Shown here piece by piece: positions 29,201 to 37,672 of a stretch of 64,000 nt of DNA. The position numbers were made by a program, and so were the translations under genes. Each line of letters starts with the position of its first letter. The first letter of the stretch is position 1. The notes beneath the pieces were generated by a model. The model made no database searches, was not told the origin of the DNA, and worked only from the letters and a program-made list of their open reading frames with translations. This stretch comes from Euglena gracilis (taxonomy: Eukaryota; Euglenida; Euglenophyceae; Euglenales): the NCBI GenBank assembly GCA_039621445.1, contig CP154957.1:23970938-24034937 (forward strand), given 5' to 3'.

Positions 29201-32200
29201 GTTTCCATCCTCGTAAATCGATTTTTTCCCGATTTATTTTTCTTTGCTTGTCTCTCAGCATTGATGAACCTGTGGCTCATTTTTGTGACACACACGGTGT
29301 CATTCAAATTGGCAAAAAAATTTCCATTATTTTCCACTTTGGGTTTCTTCTTGAATCATTGATTGGAGAGAGTGGGATTTGTTTCACAGGCTCTGGCTGG
29401 ATGTATGGGGCTGATATGTGGAGCGTCGGCTGCATTCTGATTGAGCTTTACACCGGAGAAGTGCTTTTCGACACGCACGAGAACAGAGGTATCAGTTCCC
29501 AATCTCGAAGTAATTGGGTTGTGCAAGCTACAAATGGGAACGAAAGGAGCCTCCTTTGGTTTTGCACCCACTGCATCTTTTGGTGGATTCTCACCGTTCC
29601 TCGCAGAGCACCTTGCACTGATGGACAAGGTGATCGGCCCCATCCCTGACTGGTTCTCCCGGCGGATCAGGCATGCCAGCTTCTCCTCCTTTTTTTCACA
29701 CGCCTTGCTTTTTTGCACAGCATCAGGGCTGTATTTGAAACCCTGCAACCCATGGGTTGTGGGTGGGGGGTCAAGGACATTTGCGCCTTGATCAAGGACT
29801 CTTTCGCCAAAGTGACCTTGATCAAGGACAACCTGGCCAAAGTGACCTTGATCAAGGACACCTGGGTCAAAGTGACTTTTATCAAGGACACTTGGGTCAA
29901 AGTGACCTTGATCAAGGACATTTGGGTCAAAATGACCTTGAAGAAAAACACTTGGGCCGAAGTGACCTTGATCAAGGACATTTGGGTAAAAGCAAGGTCA
30001 TTTTGATCAAGGTTAGGGTTGATCCCCCCGCCCTGGTGGGTGGGTAGCGGTCTGACCCCCCCCACCCCTTCCCGTATTTCTGGGGGCGCTGGTTTTAGGT
30101 CAAAGTTTTTCTTTGGTGGCGAAGGCGCCGAAAGAAAGTTTCCTTGAATGGTGCCATGGAGGGGGGAACCCCCACCTCCCAGGTGGGGCCCGCCACTTAG
30201 GCAGCACATCTCGCGCCTAATCTTTTTTTTGGTCGATTTGCGCATTTTCGCACGTCGACCAAAATCCATTTAGAGCGCCGGCGTTACAAGGGGTGAGAGC
30301 GAGAGGCAACACGATTGGACAATATACGAGCAATTTCGCGTTTTTGGCACCGGCTCTCCTGGGAATTACGTGTTTTTTTTGCTGTTTGAGGTCGGAATGG
30401 CACGAAAACCTCCGGAGCTATCCCCCCAAGTGGAAAAACACTGACAAAAACACCAAAATTCCGGTACCCCCACCATTCCTTGTGTGACAACTCCCAGCGC
30501 CAGGTGGTGCTCTGGAGGGGGGTGGCAGGTCCACCCCGTTGCTTGCTTTCTGAAGTTTTGCGGCACATTGTGGAGGTTTTTGAAGTTGGTTACGAAAGAA
30601 GTGGAAAGTGCACATGCCACATAAACAATGGATTGTTCGAGAATTCTGCCACTGGTGGTTGATGAGGGGGATATAGAACACAGGAGGATTGCTACCGGTC
30701 ACGTGTTGAGTTCGGTGGCAAGTTGCCCATCAATGTCCTACTGCTGTTTAAGGCACCCACACAACAGCACAAATAATGTCGGTGTGCGCAAATGCGCACA
30801 TGGACGACGCGCGCATTTGCGCACACCGGCCACTTTAAACCCAACCAAGAGCCTCCAACGGGAGTGTGTTTGGAGCTGGGAAGTGAATGTGACAAGACTG
30901 TGATATGCAGCCTCCTTTGTATCCCCGTGGTGCTGGACCCCCTCTGTTGAATGCTGCTGGTATGTCAAGCCAAAGTTCTATTGGAAATGGCCATTTTCAG
31001 GCGGCAGGGGGCGGTATGCTGTATATTTATAAAGGCGCCAGGGGGGTGCTATGGCAACACCCACCTGAAACCCGACCCCCCTGAAAGTGCCCTGCTGCCC
31101 TGCCTGCCCTAGCACACCCCCAGGGGGGTGCGTTAGAAAGAATCTGGCACAAAACCACCCCAGCACAACCATTAAAATGGTTGCTTTCAAAATTGTGGGC
31201 ACCAACCAAAAGTCTTTTTCATTTTGAAGCCTTGGCAACAGAGATTTCCGAGACAAGAGAAGGATCGAAACAGCAGGAGAGCAGATTGTGGAGGTGTTGT
31301 GCTCAAAATGGTGGTGTTGTAAGGTGTGTCTGAGAAGATCCAATAAAGCATGTCAGTGTATTGCATTATATGGCCCCGCGAACACAGGGATTTTCAAGTC
31401 AGCAGACACATCCATTTTCAGCCAATGAATTATGCCTCATTTTCGGACTAAAATACTGGGGGTGAAGGGCACTTTAAACTCAGTTTTTCAGCATAAAACC
31501 TGGAAATGTGTTTATTTTGATGTTTCAGGGGCTAAGAAATGGTTTTTTACAGCTTCAATTGCCGATGCCCAAATTCAAATTCGGGCCGGCAGGCTGGTCA
31601 TTCTGTTGTGTTTAAATTCTACATAAGCACAGCAGCCCGTGCGTACGCATGGGCCCGGACCGGGCAATGCCGGATGCACGGTTCCAGCGTGGACCCAACG
31701 GACCCAGCGGGACAGGCCAGCTCGGCTGCGTTGCCGTCAGGGGTACCCCTACGCAGCCCATTCGTGGGGGGAATCGCGCCAGTCAGTAGTGTAGGCGGGA
31801 TCAGGCTTCCGTTACAGGTTAGGGAGATAATCTTGCACTGAAGGATTTCCAAACTTTTAAATGGTAGTGTGTTAAGTTGTACAAGAGGTGTGTGCGCAGA
31901 TTCGCAAACCGACCAAGAAGTCTGTTTCGCATTACAGACAATTTGTACAATTTTACAAACACATTTGCAGCCAAGTTTTTCAGTGCACAAATGGTTGTGA
32001 GCATTCGCACACCGTCATTTTCGCATTTGCACAGACAAATTTTACAACATCATTGCAGCTGGCACACATGTCTTTTTCACGCTCCAATATGCCAAGCTTT
32101 GGCACCCAAAGTCCGTTCCATTGCGTTGGGGCACCACATCACAGACATTTTTCAGTCAACCATCATTTCAGGATGTGGCATTTGCGCATCGACGGTTTAA

Positions 32201-35200
32201 GTGCAGATGGTGCAAGCTTGGCTGTGTATCTGGCACAAATGTTGCTCGGTCGTTGTTTTTCCGCGCTGGGCACACATGCTTCATTTTTTTTGGGTCCACC
32301 TTTTCACATAAATTATTTGCACATTTGACATCGACAAAGAAGCATCTTAAGTTGCGATGCTGCCCAGCAAATGATTGTTTGCATGAGCATTATTTTTCTC
32401 AGCGAGCAGCAAGTATTATCCGCAGCGATGCGCCCCGCTCCCCGATGGCCCTCCTCGCGTGTGGCGAAGGTGGACCACAGCCACGCGCCTGGAGGTGTGG
32501 AATGGAAGAACGGCAACCCCTGGATTGTGGCAGTTCTGTTTGTTGGATGGAAGCTCATCGACAAAGTCAAGTCTTGAAATGATGTCCTTGCTTTCTGGAA
32601 ATCTGAACCTCCCGCAAATGTGGTTCCCGATTTTTTATTTGCATTTTTTCGCCCATGTTTTTTTTTTGTTCTTGGATGGATTTTTCAATTACATTTGTCT
32701 GGTATATTTTTTGTGATCCTTCATGTGTAGCTTCTAACCCAGCCAACACTCTTTCCAACCACATTGAAATTGGCTGGTGCGCATAAACTTGTGACCCAAG
32801 GGAGGATTCGCAGAGGCCAGGTGGTCATAAAACCTTGCTTTTGGCCACAGCTCTGCAGAGGCCTAAAGACAGTTTCTGTTGTGTGCTTTGCCAAACAATG
32901 CGTTCTCTGTTTGTAGGATTTGTGTCCCGATTCGGATTTCATTTCATTGCTGAAGGGTATGCTTGATTACAGCCAGGGATGTGTGCTCGTCTGCCAAGTG
33001 ATGTTCTGAGGAGATGGCAGCTGGAAGGCTGGAAAAAAAGTCGTTTCATTTTCTGGCCAGACAGGTTTTTTTTTGCTTAAAGCACACCTCCCACTGCCTT
33101 CTGGCCTCGAAGGTGCCGGGGGGGGGGGGGCGAACATGGCGAAATGTCCAAAGGAAATTTTTCTGGGCGGGACCCAACCAGAACTCAAAACCGACCGCAC
33201 CAGGCTGGTAAGTGGAGGGGTTCGACCTCAACACCCCTTACTGTTTTTCCACGGGGGCTAATTTTCAGGTCAAAATTCTTTTGTCCCTTTGGTGCCGAAT
33301 TAATTTTCTTTGCGCTGTGCCATCGTAGGTGGCAGGCAGAGTGGGGAGGGGGGATGCGTTGCGTATTTTTGTCGCATTTCTGTGCATTTTACAAATTTGG
33401 GAATGGGAAAATGCATATTTTTGGTCATTGCTTTGATTTTTGTGCATTTTTTTTTGCATTTCGCACAACCTCCGCATTTTTTTTATGTGTTGCAATTTAG
33501 TTTGTGTCAGATGATATATTGGCGCCCCCTTTTTGCCCACCGACCACCCTTGTTAACCGACAACCCCTTCGTCAGGAGTTGCACACAGGGCTGCATGGGA
33601 GTCCCCGAAACCTGACGGGTGGTGGTGGGGGGAAGACTCCCCCCATGCTGGTGGGGGGGTCCGACCCCCCCCATGCTGGTTGCATGTAAGGAGTGCGTAT
33701 GAACCCCCTGGTCGGGGTTGTTGGTTACCTAAAATTTTTATGGATATAGGGGTTTTGGCACCTGGTCTTGCGACCATCCCCTGGTCGGAGGTTGTAGGAA
33801 CCCGGTCGGTGGGCGAACGACAAGGAAACTCAGCAGTGTGACGGGAAAAAAAATGCCACACTCGTTAATGGCAATGATGCTTCCAATTTCCAACTCATGG
33901 GTCCATGAAATATGTTCCTTTCTGCAATAGCACAAAAGGACAACAACATTCCCCCCCACCCTGGTGGTTCCCCCCCACACCTTGACCCCCACAACTGGAT
34001 TTTCCAAGGGAGGGGGAAACTCTGCACATACAGTTTTTTTTTGCATATTTATTATTTTGGGATTATTTGAATTTTTTGACTTTTTTGAATTTTTTTTGCA
34101 TTTTTCGAAATATTTTCCTTTTTTGGGGGGGGGGGTGTGCACTCCTTGGATTTCGCTTTTGGGCCCTCTGGGGTGTGACATTTGTTTCAGCACTGCACAC
34201 CATTTGCTCTGGCCTGCACCGGAGGGGGGGGGCTTCTGATTTAAAAAGAAGCCTGGGCCTAAAATGCTGCTGAAGGGCACTTCAGCAGTTTTTTTTTTTT
34301 TGGAAAGTTTAGAATGCTCAGAATGTCAGTATTTTTCCGAGAACAAACTGCACACCTAAAATTGTGTGCAGTTATTTTGCAGCCTTGCATTCTTCAGTGA
34401 GGTTTTTCTCTGAACCGCTTTCAGGTGGTGCCCAAATACGTGTCATAACCTATGTAACCCAATAATGCACGAACTTTGTTTCAGCGGACCCCCCCCCCCA
34501 CCCCGGGGGGGGGGGTCCGCAGCCGGGCTGGAGGTGCTGGCTGGAAAAAGGCTGGACCCCGGGGGGGCAGGGTCCCCTCCAGCTTAAAAAAAAACCCTGC
34601 CCCCCCCCAGGGTTCGATATAAGGAGCGTACATGGTTTAGGTGGGAGGGTGCCCCCCCCCCCCCCCCCCCCCCTCCTGGCCCGCAGGGGGGGTCCGGACC
34701 ACCCCCCCCCCACCTGCAAGGGGGGTCCGGACCGACGTTGTGCCTGCGCCATGCATCCCCCACACAGAAAAGTGGGAAGAGGGCAGGAGGCAAGAGCAGC
34801 ACTGGGGCGCAAGGGTGTAGACCCACCCACGGGAACCACACCAACCACACAAGGTGAGTGTATGTCCCTACAGCGCTGGAATTACACCAGAGTTACTCAC
34901 CCGGCCAGGGGGAGCAACAAAAGAGGACTGGTGTAAGGGGTCCCTGGCCACTCACCACGCAGCAAACTGGGCCAGAAGCGAAGTTAGCGCCGGCCATAAA
35001 CAGACAAGAAGCCTTAGTGCAACTAAGGGGGTCCGGACCGACCCTCGGGGGCAAAAATTGACCCCCCCAAAAAGGGTCAATTTTTTCCTCCGGCGCTTTG
35101 CGCCGAAAATTTTTTGCATTTTTGGCACATTTTTGCCCAAAAAGTGCCCAAAATGGCACTTTTGGTCGTTTTGGGGGGTCAAAAATTTTCGGCCACCCTG

Positions 35201-35611
35201 ACCGCGCACCTGTTTAGGTGAGGGGGGTGTCCCCCCGCCTGTCCCCCCCCCCCCCTCCTGGCCCCCCGTGGGGGGGGCGGTCCCGTCCCCCCCCCCCCAC
35301 CTGTCCTTACATCGAACCCTTCCCCCCCCCCCCCACCAGCCATTCCTGTATTTCCGGTGGCGCCAATTTTAGGTCAAAATTTCCTGGTGCTCTGGGTGGG
35401 TGGGGGTCGAACCCCACCTCCCAGGTGGGTTGACCCCCACCAGGTCTTCCCGTACAGCAGAAGAATTGGGATTGGCAGCAAATCCCTGAGAGTGACAAGA
35501 AGAGACGGATGACCGCAAGAGAAGCTCTGAGCCATCCCTTCGTCACCAAGTTCAAAGGTGTGACCACCCCTGATCCTTGTTTTCCTCCCAGGCAGCGCTG
35601 TACGGGGATCC
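11013..35611 (+). CDS. LAMMER (CLK-type) dual-specificity protein kinase, copy 1 (gene span, 14 exon pieces)
   Basis: LAMMER kinases (CLK in animals, Doa, AFC, Kns1) are nuclear kinases that phosphorylate SR splicing factors. The spliced protein, about 420 residues, has a Lys/Arg/Glu-rich N-terminus, DEEGHFHVVCGENLTERYKI, the Gly loop GQGTFAKV, the catalytic RYAIKIVR lysine, and SLIHTDLKPENILL (HTDLKPEN is the LAMMER form). IIDFGGAT and STRHYRAPEVIV follow, then the signature EHLALMDKVIGPIP and a C-terminal REALSHPF. Exon phases join in frame from exon 1 to 10 with GT-AG sites, except intron 10, which looks GC-AG. Introns are either 34-118 nt or 286 nt to 6.7 kb. Exon 11 is scrambled in this copy, so copy 1 may not give a full protein. 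It ends at an assembly gap. Confidence 0.85.
11254..11320 (+). CDS. LAMMER kinase copy 1, exon 2
   Basis: Encodes TPRQSDEEGHFHVVCGENLTER, matching the DDEEGHY...GENLTSRY entry to the LAMMER kinase domain. It leaves one base (T) for the Tyr completed by exon 3. Donor GTATGT. Confidence 0.85.
11368..11394 (+). CDS. LAMMER kinase copy 1, micro-exon 3 (27 nt)
   Basis: Encodes (Y)KILDLMGQ(G), the start of the glycine loop. Its phase fits exon 2 and exon 4 exactly. The acceptor is CTTGCAG and the donor GTATGC. Confidence 0.85.
11964..12010. repeat. TTAGGG/TTTGGG-like interstitial array
   Basis: GTTTGGGTTTGGGTAAAG followed by GTTAGGGTTAGGGTTAGGG. It is in the orientation opposite to the other telomere-like arrays in this window. 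Confidence 0.75.
12460..12765. repeat. Element with inverted AGTTAGTCACCCCC ends
   Basis: CCCCCAGTTAGTCACCCCC near 12463-12481 and GGGGGTGACTAACTAGGGG near 12737-12757 are inverted; an internal GGGTGACTAAC occurs twice. No clear target duplication. Confidence 0.55.
12840..13275. repeat. C/G-run repeats with GGCGCC hairpins in kinase intron 3
   Basis: Hairpins GGCGCC-GAA-GGCGCC (12864-12878) and GGCGCC-AAA-GGCGCC (13113-13127) sit among C/G runs. A longer stem, GCCCAGGGGCG with CGCCCCTGGGC, encloses the first one. Confidence 0.75.
13787..13875. repeat. 89-bp palindromic element (GGTGGTCGCTAGC ends)
   Basis: Ends TTTTGGTGGTCGCTAGC and GCTAGCGACCACCAAAA are exact inverted repeats. The interior repeats GGTCGCTAGCGA motifs. 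A relative lies at 15199-15280. No clear target duplication is seen. Copy 2: 35830-35918. Confidence 0.8.
14030..15110. repeat. Array of GGCGCC-hairpin / CTAGACGACC units
   Basis: Five or six irregular units, about 110-330 bp each. Each contains CTAGACGACCAAGGGCGCC, a GGCGCC hairpin, TTTGTTTACGGTGCGCGTGG, GCGCGCCTGGCCCTGGGTCGG and GATTTTGTTATTGGAGGGCG plus variable C or G runs. A 190-bp segment with CAAAGTGTCCCC occurs twice. The copy 2 equivalent is about 36070-37150. Confidence 0.8.
15199..15280. repeat. 82-bp palindromic element (GGTGGTCGC ends)
   Basis: TTTTGGTGGTCGC at the left and GCGACCACCAAAA at the right are inverted repeats. Both arms read CGCTGGCG here but CGCTAGCG in copy 2 (37245-37325). 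Confidence 0.75.
15491..15644 (+). CDS. LAMMER kinase copy 1, exon 4
   Basis: Encodes GTFAKVIEAWDRKEQRRYAI, KIVRATKKYTRDAQFELDIL and ERVRRKDKEDRY: the rest of the glycine loop, the ATP-binding lysine (AIK) and the helix-C glutamate. Ending at 15644 with donor GTATGT keeps the frame into exon 5 (Tyr codon TA|T). Confidence 0.9.
15697..15775 (+). CDS. LAMMER kinase copy 1, exon 5
   Basis: Encodes VKVVSSFMYNDPRQDREHLC and IVFPKL, the kinase strands 4-5 region (compare HMCIVFELLG in relatives). Preceded by a 52-nt intron with acceptor TTCAGCTGCAG. Donor GTTTGC. Confidence 0.85.
17925..18205. repeat. T-rich intronic repeat unit, first paralogue
   Basis: A run of modules such as TTTTTGCACTT, TATCTCAAAAATGTTTGCAC and GGTTGGGGCAATTATTTTTG that recurs in the same order at 23988-24435, and in copy 2 at 39946-40226 and 46126-46555. 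Confidence 0.75.
19563..19640. repeat. Degenerate CCCTAA-like interstitial array
   Basis: Repeating AACCC/CCCTAACC hexamer-like units (GAACCCTAACCACAACCCCA and similar). The copy 2 equivalent is 41591-41668. Confidence 0.65.
19972..20035. repeat. Imperfect 28-bp-arm hairpin
   Basis: The arms GTAACGCTGGTTCTGTCG... and ...CGACAAAACTGGCGTTAC pair with about four mismatches around a 9-nt loop (GTCCGGGAT). Present unchanged in copy 2 at 42000-42063. Confidence 0.7.
22493..22586 (+). CDS. LAMMER kinase copy 1, exon 6
   Basis: Encodes GPSLLDFINKNATFVLKGIA and EITRQLCEALD, the helix D-E region (GxSLxDFxxxN is typical of LAMMER kinases). Acceptor TTTTACAG, donor GTATGC. Confidence 0.9.
22587..25465 (+). 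other. Kinase intron 6 (2.9 kb), repeat-filled
   Basis: Holds an inverted repeat around AAATTTACCATTTTGTGCCA (22635-22700), GTGACTGACTGG blocks with C runs (23100-23300), GTCCACTACAAGAGCA repeats (22829-22855, 23505-23585), and the second T-rich unit (23988-24435). No gene recognised. Confidence 0.65.
23988..24435. repeat. T-rich intronic repeat unit, second paralogue
   Basis: Same module order as 17925-18205 with an extra insert of about 110 bp near 24170-24320. Confidence 0.7.
25466..25571 (+). CDS. LAMMER kinase copy 1, exon 7 (catalytic loop)
   Basis: Encodes FLHTEMSLIHTDLKPENILL and VEGGYTHEGRRRVPHR. HTDLKPEN is the catalytic loop with the proton-acceptor Asp and Mg-binding Asn. The long form to donor CAG|GTTGAC is chosen because it alone keeps phase with exon 8. 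Confidence 0.85.
25858..25964 (+). CDS. LAMMER kinase copy 1, exon 8 (DFG to APE)
   Basis: Encodes SYNIRIIDFGGATDEDHSDT and SIVSTRHYRAPEVIV: the DFG metal-binding Asp, the activation segment and the APE motif. Two adjacent acceptors (25857 or 25860) would both keep frame. Donor GTGTGT. Confidence 0.9.
26363..26535. repeat. Degenerate CCCTAA-like interstitial array
   Basis: Many CCCTAACC, AACCCT and ACCCTTAC-type hexamers in one orientation. Copy 2 equivalent about 48525-48700. Confidence 0.7.
27468..27516. repeat. Degenerate CCCTAA-like interstitial array
   Basis: CCCAAACCCTAAACC repeated with variation. Copy 2 equivalent about 49635-49685. Confidence 0.7.
29390..29488 (+). CDS. LAMMER kinase copy 1, exon 9
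   Basis: Encodes GSGWMYGADMWSVGCILIEL and YTGEVLFDTHENR, the helix F region (D-x-WS-x-GCIL-x-EL-Y-x-G-x-x-LF). Acceptor TTTCACAG, donor GTATCA. Confidence 0.9.
29607..29670 (+). CDS. LAMMER kinase copy 1, exon 10 (LAMMER motif)
   Basis: Encodes EHLALMDKVIGPIPDWFSRR plus Ile, the family-defining EHLAMMERILG motif. Phase continues into exon 11 only if the intron begins at GCATGC (29671), a GC-AG intron; no usable GT is near. Confidence 0.85.
29787..30012. repeat. 30-bp minisatellite, seven units
   Basis: The unit is close to GTGACCTTGATCAAGGACAC plus TTGGGTCAAA. Because the unit is 30 bp, both strands stay open and give ten-residue repeats (LIKDTWVKVT). Copy 2 (52763-52988) has lost one base and shifted frame, so coding is unlikely. 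Confidence 0.85.
30781..30827. repeat. Inverted repeat around GTGTGCGCAAATGCGC
   Basis: GTGTGCGCAAATGCGC and GCGCATTTGCGCACAC form 16-bp arms. Identical in copy 2 (about 53753-53800). Confidence 0.75.
32403..32494 (+). pseudogene. LAMMER kinase copy 1, exon 11, scrambled
   Basis: Corresponds to the intact exon at 55430-55535 but is 14 nt shorter, with several small deletions. The frame for RKYFRSDGRL is destroyed; only the ends (acceptor TTTTTCTCAG, and GTGGCGAAGGTGGACCACAG) are preserved. It lies at the right end of a 650-bp patch that differs strongly from copy 2 although both flanks are nearly identical. Either the locus is broken or the assembly is wrong here. Confidence 0.75.
32917..32980 (+). 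CDS. LAMMER kinase copy 1, exon 12 (approximate end)
   Basis: Encodes DLCPDSDFISLLKGMLDYSQ, matching the FxxLLxxMLxYD stretch before the last helix of the kinase domain. The acceptor TTTGTAG is clear. The donor is uncertain (GTATGC at 32957 or a GT after 32980). Confidence 0.6.
32981..35457 (+). other. Kinase intron 12 (about 2.5 kb), repeat-filled
   Basis: T-rich DNA (33400-33480, 34030-34120), C/G-run blocks with GGTCCGGACC palindromes (34480-34740) and a CGGCGC-TTT-GCGCCG hairpin (35091-35105). No gene recognised. Confidence 0.65.
34612..35215. repeat. Dispersed repeat with GATATAAGGAG start (family R1)
   Basis: Begins GATATAAGGAGCGTACATGG, then C/G runs, GGTCCGGACC palindromes and the CGGCGC hairpin. 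Relatives are at 50147-50555, 57652-58262 and 63924-64000. Confidence 0.65.
35458..35557 (+). CDS. LAMMER kinase copy 1, exon 13
   Basis: Encodes QKNWDWQQIPESDKKRRMTA and REALSHPFVTKFK, the kinase-domain end (R-x-T-x-x-EAL-x-HPF). Acceptor CGTACAG, donor GTGTGA, followed by a 34-nt intron. Copy 2 differs by seven bases, six of them changing amino acids. Confidence 0.85.
35592..35611 (+). CDS. LAMMER kinase copy 1, exon 14 start, cut by the gap
   Basis: GCAGCGCTGTACGGGGATCC follows the CCTCCCAG acceptor and runs into the N gap. Coding status is inferred from position only. Confidence 0.5.
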
Positions 35612-35624
35612 NNNNNNNNNNNNN
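35612..35624. other. Assembly gap (13 N)
   Basis: The sequence right of the gap matches 13582 onward, not the continuation of the kinase end. So the gap joins the end of copy 1 to the inside of intron 3 of copy 2. Confidence 0.98.
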
Positions 35625-37518
35625 TCGTCTGAGTCCGTGTTTAGGTCGAAGATTTAAGACCCTTTTTCCAGGTCTCGAAGTTGGCCCAAAGACGACCCAG
35701 GGGGGAGGGACAAAAAGGGAGAACAAAGGGGAAGTAAAGGCAAGCGCCAAAGAAAAAACCCATGCCCCCCCCCCCCCCGTACGTCCCGAACCACCCTGAC
35801 GGCTCCGAGCGGGAAATTGGCCATGGAACTTTTGGTGGTCGCTAGCAACCGAATTCTGGCGACCGGTCGCTAGCGATCGTTGGTGGTCGGAGCGACCGGT
35901 CGCTAGCGACCACCAAAAATTCGACCCCCCCCTCTCAGAAGATTTTTAACCCCCCCTTGTGAAGGAAAAATTTTCCCCAGAGAAAGCCATGAAATTTTAT
36001 ATCAAAAGTTCCTTTTTCTGCTTTTAGGATCTTGCAGGATTGTTGCTTTGTTATTGGAGGGCGGGGGGGTACGGGGGGGGGGGGCGGCATTACCCTCACC
36101 CCCCCCAAAGTGTCCCCCCCTCAGAGTGGCCAATATTTTTTGTCATATTTGCTTTACCCTTCTCAAAGTGCCCACTTTCGTTTGGCGCCAAAGCCCAAAA
36201 ACTTCCCCCCCCCCAAAGTGTCCCCTCCCCCAGAGTGGCCGTTTTGGGGTCCCATGGTGCCTGGAGGGTGTCCACTTTGAGGGGGGGGGGGTGCGGGTAC
36301 ATGCGCCCCTGGCCCTGGGTGGGGGGGGGGGCGGCAGCCCCCCCCCCCCGCTAGACGACCAAGGGCGCCGAAGGCGCCTTAGGACTGTTTTGTTTACGGT
36401 GCGCGTGGCATTACATGCGCGCCTGGCCCTGGGTCGGTTACCCCCCGGAGGGGATTTTGTTATTGGAGGGCGGGGGGGGGGGGGAGGGGGGGGCGGCGGC
36501 CCCCCCCACTAGACGACCAAGGGCGCCGAAGGCGCCTTAGGACTGTTTTGTTTACGGTGCGCGTGGTATTACATGTGCGCGTGGCCCTGGGTCGGTTACC
36601 CCCGGAGGGGATTTTGTTATTGGAGGGCGGGGGGGTACGGGGGGGGGGGGGGGCATTACCCTCACCCCCCGCCCCCTCAAAGTGTCCCCCCCTCAGAGTG
36701 GCCAATATTTTTTGTCAAATTTGTTTTACCCCTCTCAAAGTGGCCACTTTCGTTTGGCGCCAAAGCCCAAAAATTTACCCCCCCCCCAAAGGGTCCCCTC
36801 CCCCAGAGGGCCGTTTTGGGGTCCCATGGGGCCTGGAGGGTGTCCACTTTGAGGGGGGGGGGTGAGGGTACATGCGCGCCTGGCCCTGGGTCGGGGGGGG
36901 GCGGCAGCCCCCCCCCCCCCGCTAGACGACCAAGGGCGCCGAAGGCGCCTTAGGACTGTTTTGTTTACGGTGCGCGTGGCATTACATGCGCGCCTGGCCC
37001 TGGGTCGGTTACCCCCCGGAGGGGATTTTGTTATTGGAGGGCGGGGGGGGGTGGGGGGGCAGCCCCCCCCCTCCCCGCTAGACGACCAAGGGCGCCGAAG
37101 GCGCCTTATGTTCACGGTGCGCGTGGCATTACATGCGCGCCTGGCCCTGGTAGCATCGTTTTGCAGTACAACGGGGGGGTTTTGTATAACATCCCAAAGG
37201 GGGGGGGGGGCTTAAAAATTTTCTGAAGGGGGGGGGGGGCGAAATTTTGGTGGTCGCTAGCGACCGGTCGCTCCGACCACCAATGGTCGGTCGACCATGA
37301 CCAACGGTCGCTAGCGACCACCAAAAGTTCCACGGCCAATTTCCCGCAATGAGCCCATCACCTCTGTCCGATTGAGCAATTGTTTGAGGGGGTAGCAAAA
37401 AATCCATCAAAAAATGATCAATTGAAACAACCTTGTGGTATGGGACAAGATCAGGTGGGGTAAGCAGAATCTTGTTCTGCAGTGGAAATGTCAGTCAGTT
37501 TGACGCATCCTTTCCCAG

Positions 37519-37672
37519 GGACATTTGCAAAGGTCATTGAAGCTTGGGACAGGAAGGAGCAGCGAAGATATGCAATCAAGATTGTCCGCGCAACAAAAAA
37601 GTACACCAGAGATGCTCAATTTGAACTGGACATCCTTGAGCGAGTGCGGAGGAAAGACAAAGAAGACCGTTA
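37519..37672 (+). CDS. LAMMER kinase copy 2, exon 4
   Basis: Same as copy 1 exon 4: glycine loop end, RYAIKIVR lysine, helix C. Confidence 0.9.

Larger units (their letters stand above)
25965..29389 (+). other. Kinase intron 8 (3.4 kb), repeat-filled
   Basis: Contains degenerate CCCTAA arrays (26363-26535, 27468-27516), GTGACTGACTGG/C-run blocks (26560-26720, 27905-28110), a GGCGCC-TTT-GGCGCC hairpin (27155-27169), and a GGCAGGCACC block (27640-27900). No gene recognised. Confidence 0.7.
29671..32402 (+). other. Kinase intron 10 (2.7 kb)
   Basis: Holds a 30-bp minisatellite (29787-30012), GGGCGCC hairpins and C-run blocks (30040-30200), a GTGCGCAAATGCGCAC palindrome (30781-30827), and the start of the scrambled patch (about 31850 on). 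No gene recognised. Confidence 0.65.
13582..35611 (+). repeat. 22-kb duplicated segment, copy 1
   Basis: Colinear and nearly identical with 35625-58655, from within kinase intron 3 to exon 14. Differences are mainly homopolymer lengths and small indels, apart from the patch at 31850-32480 and the last 400 bp. Confidence 0.95.

Noticed and set aside
29713-30006. Repeat protein encoded by the 30-bp minisatellite
   Set aside because: Frame is lost in copy 2 by a single-base deletion; no start or splice context links it to the kinase.
35600-35611. GGATCC at the gap edge as a cloning-site artefact
   Set aside because: Copy 2 has the same GGATCC followed by natural sequence, so the site belongs to the genome.
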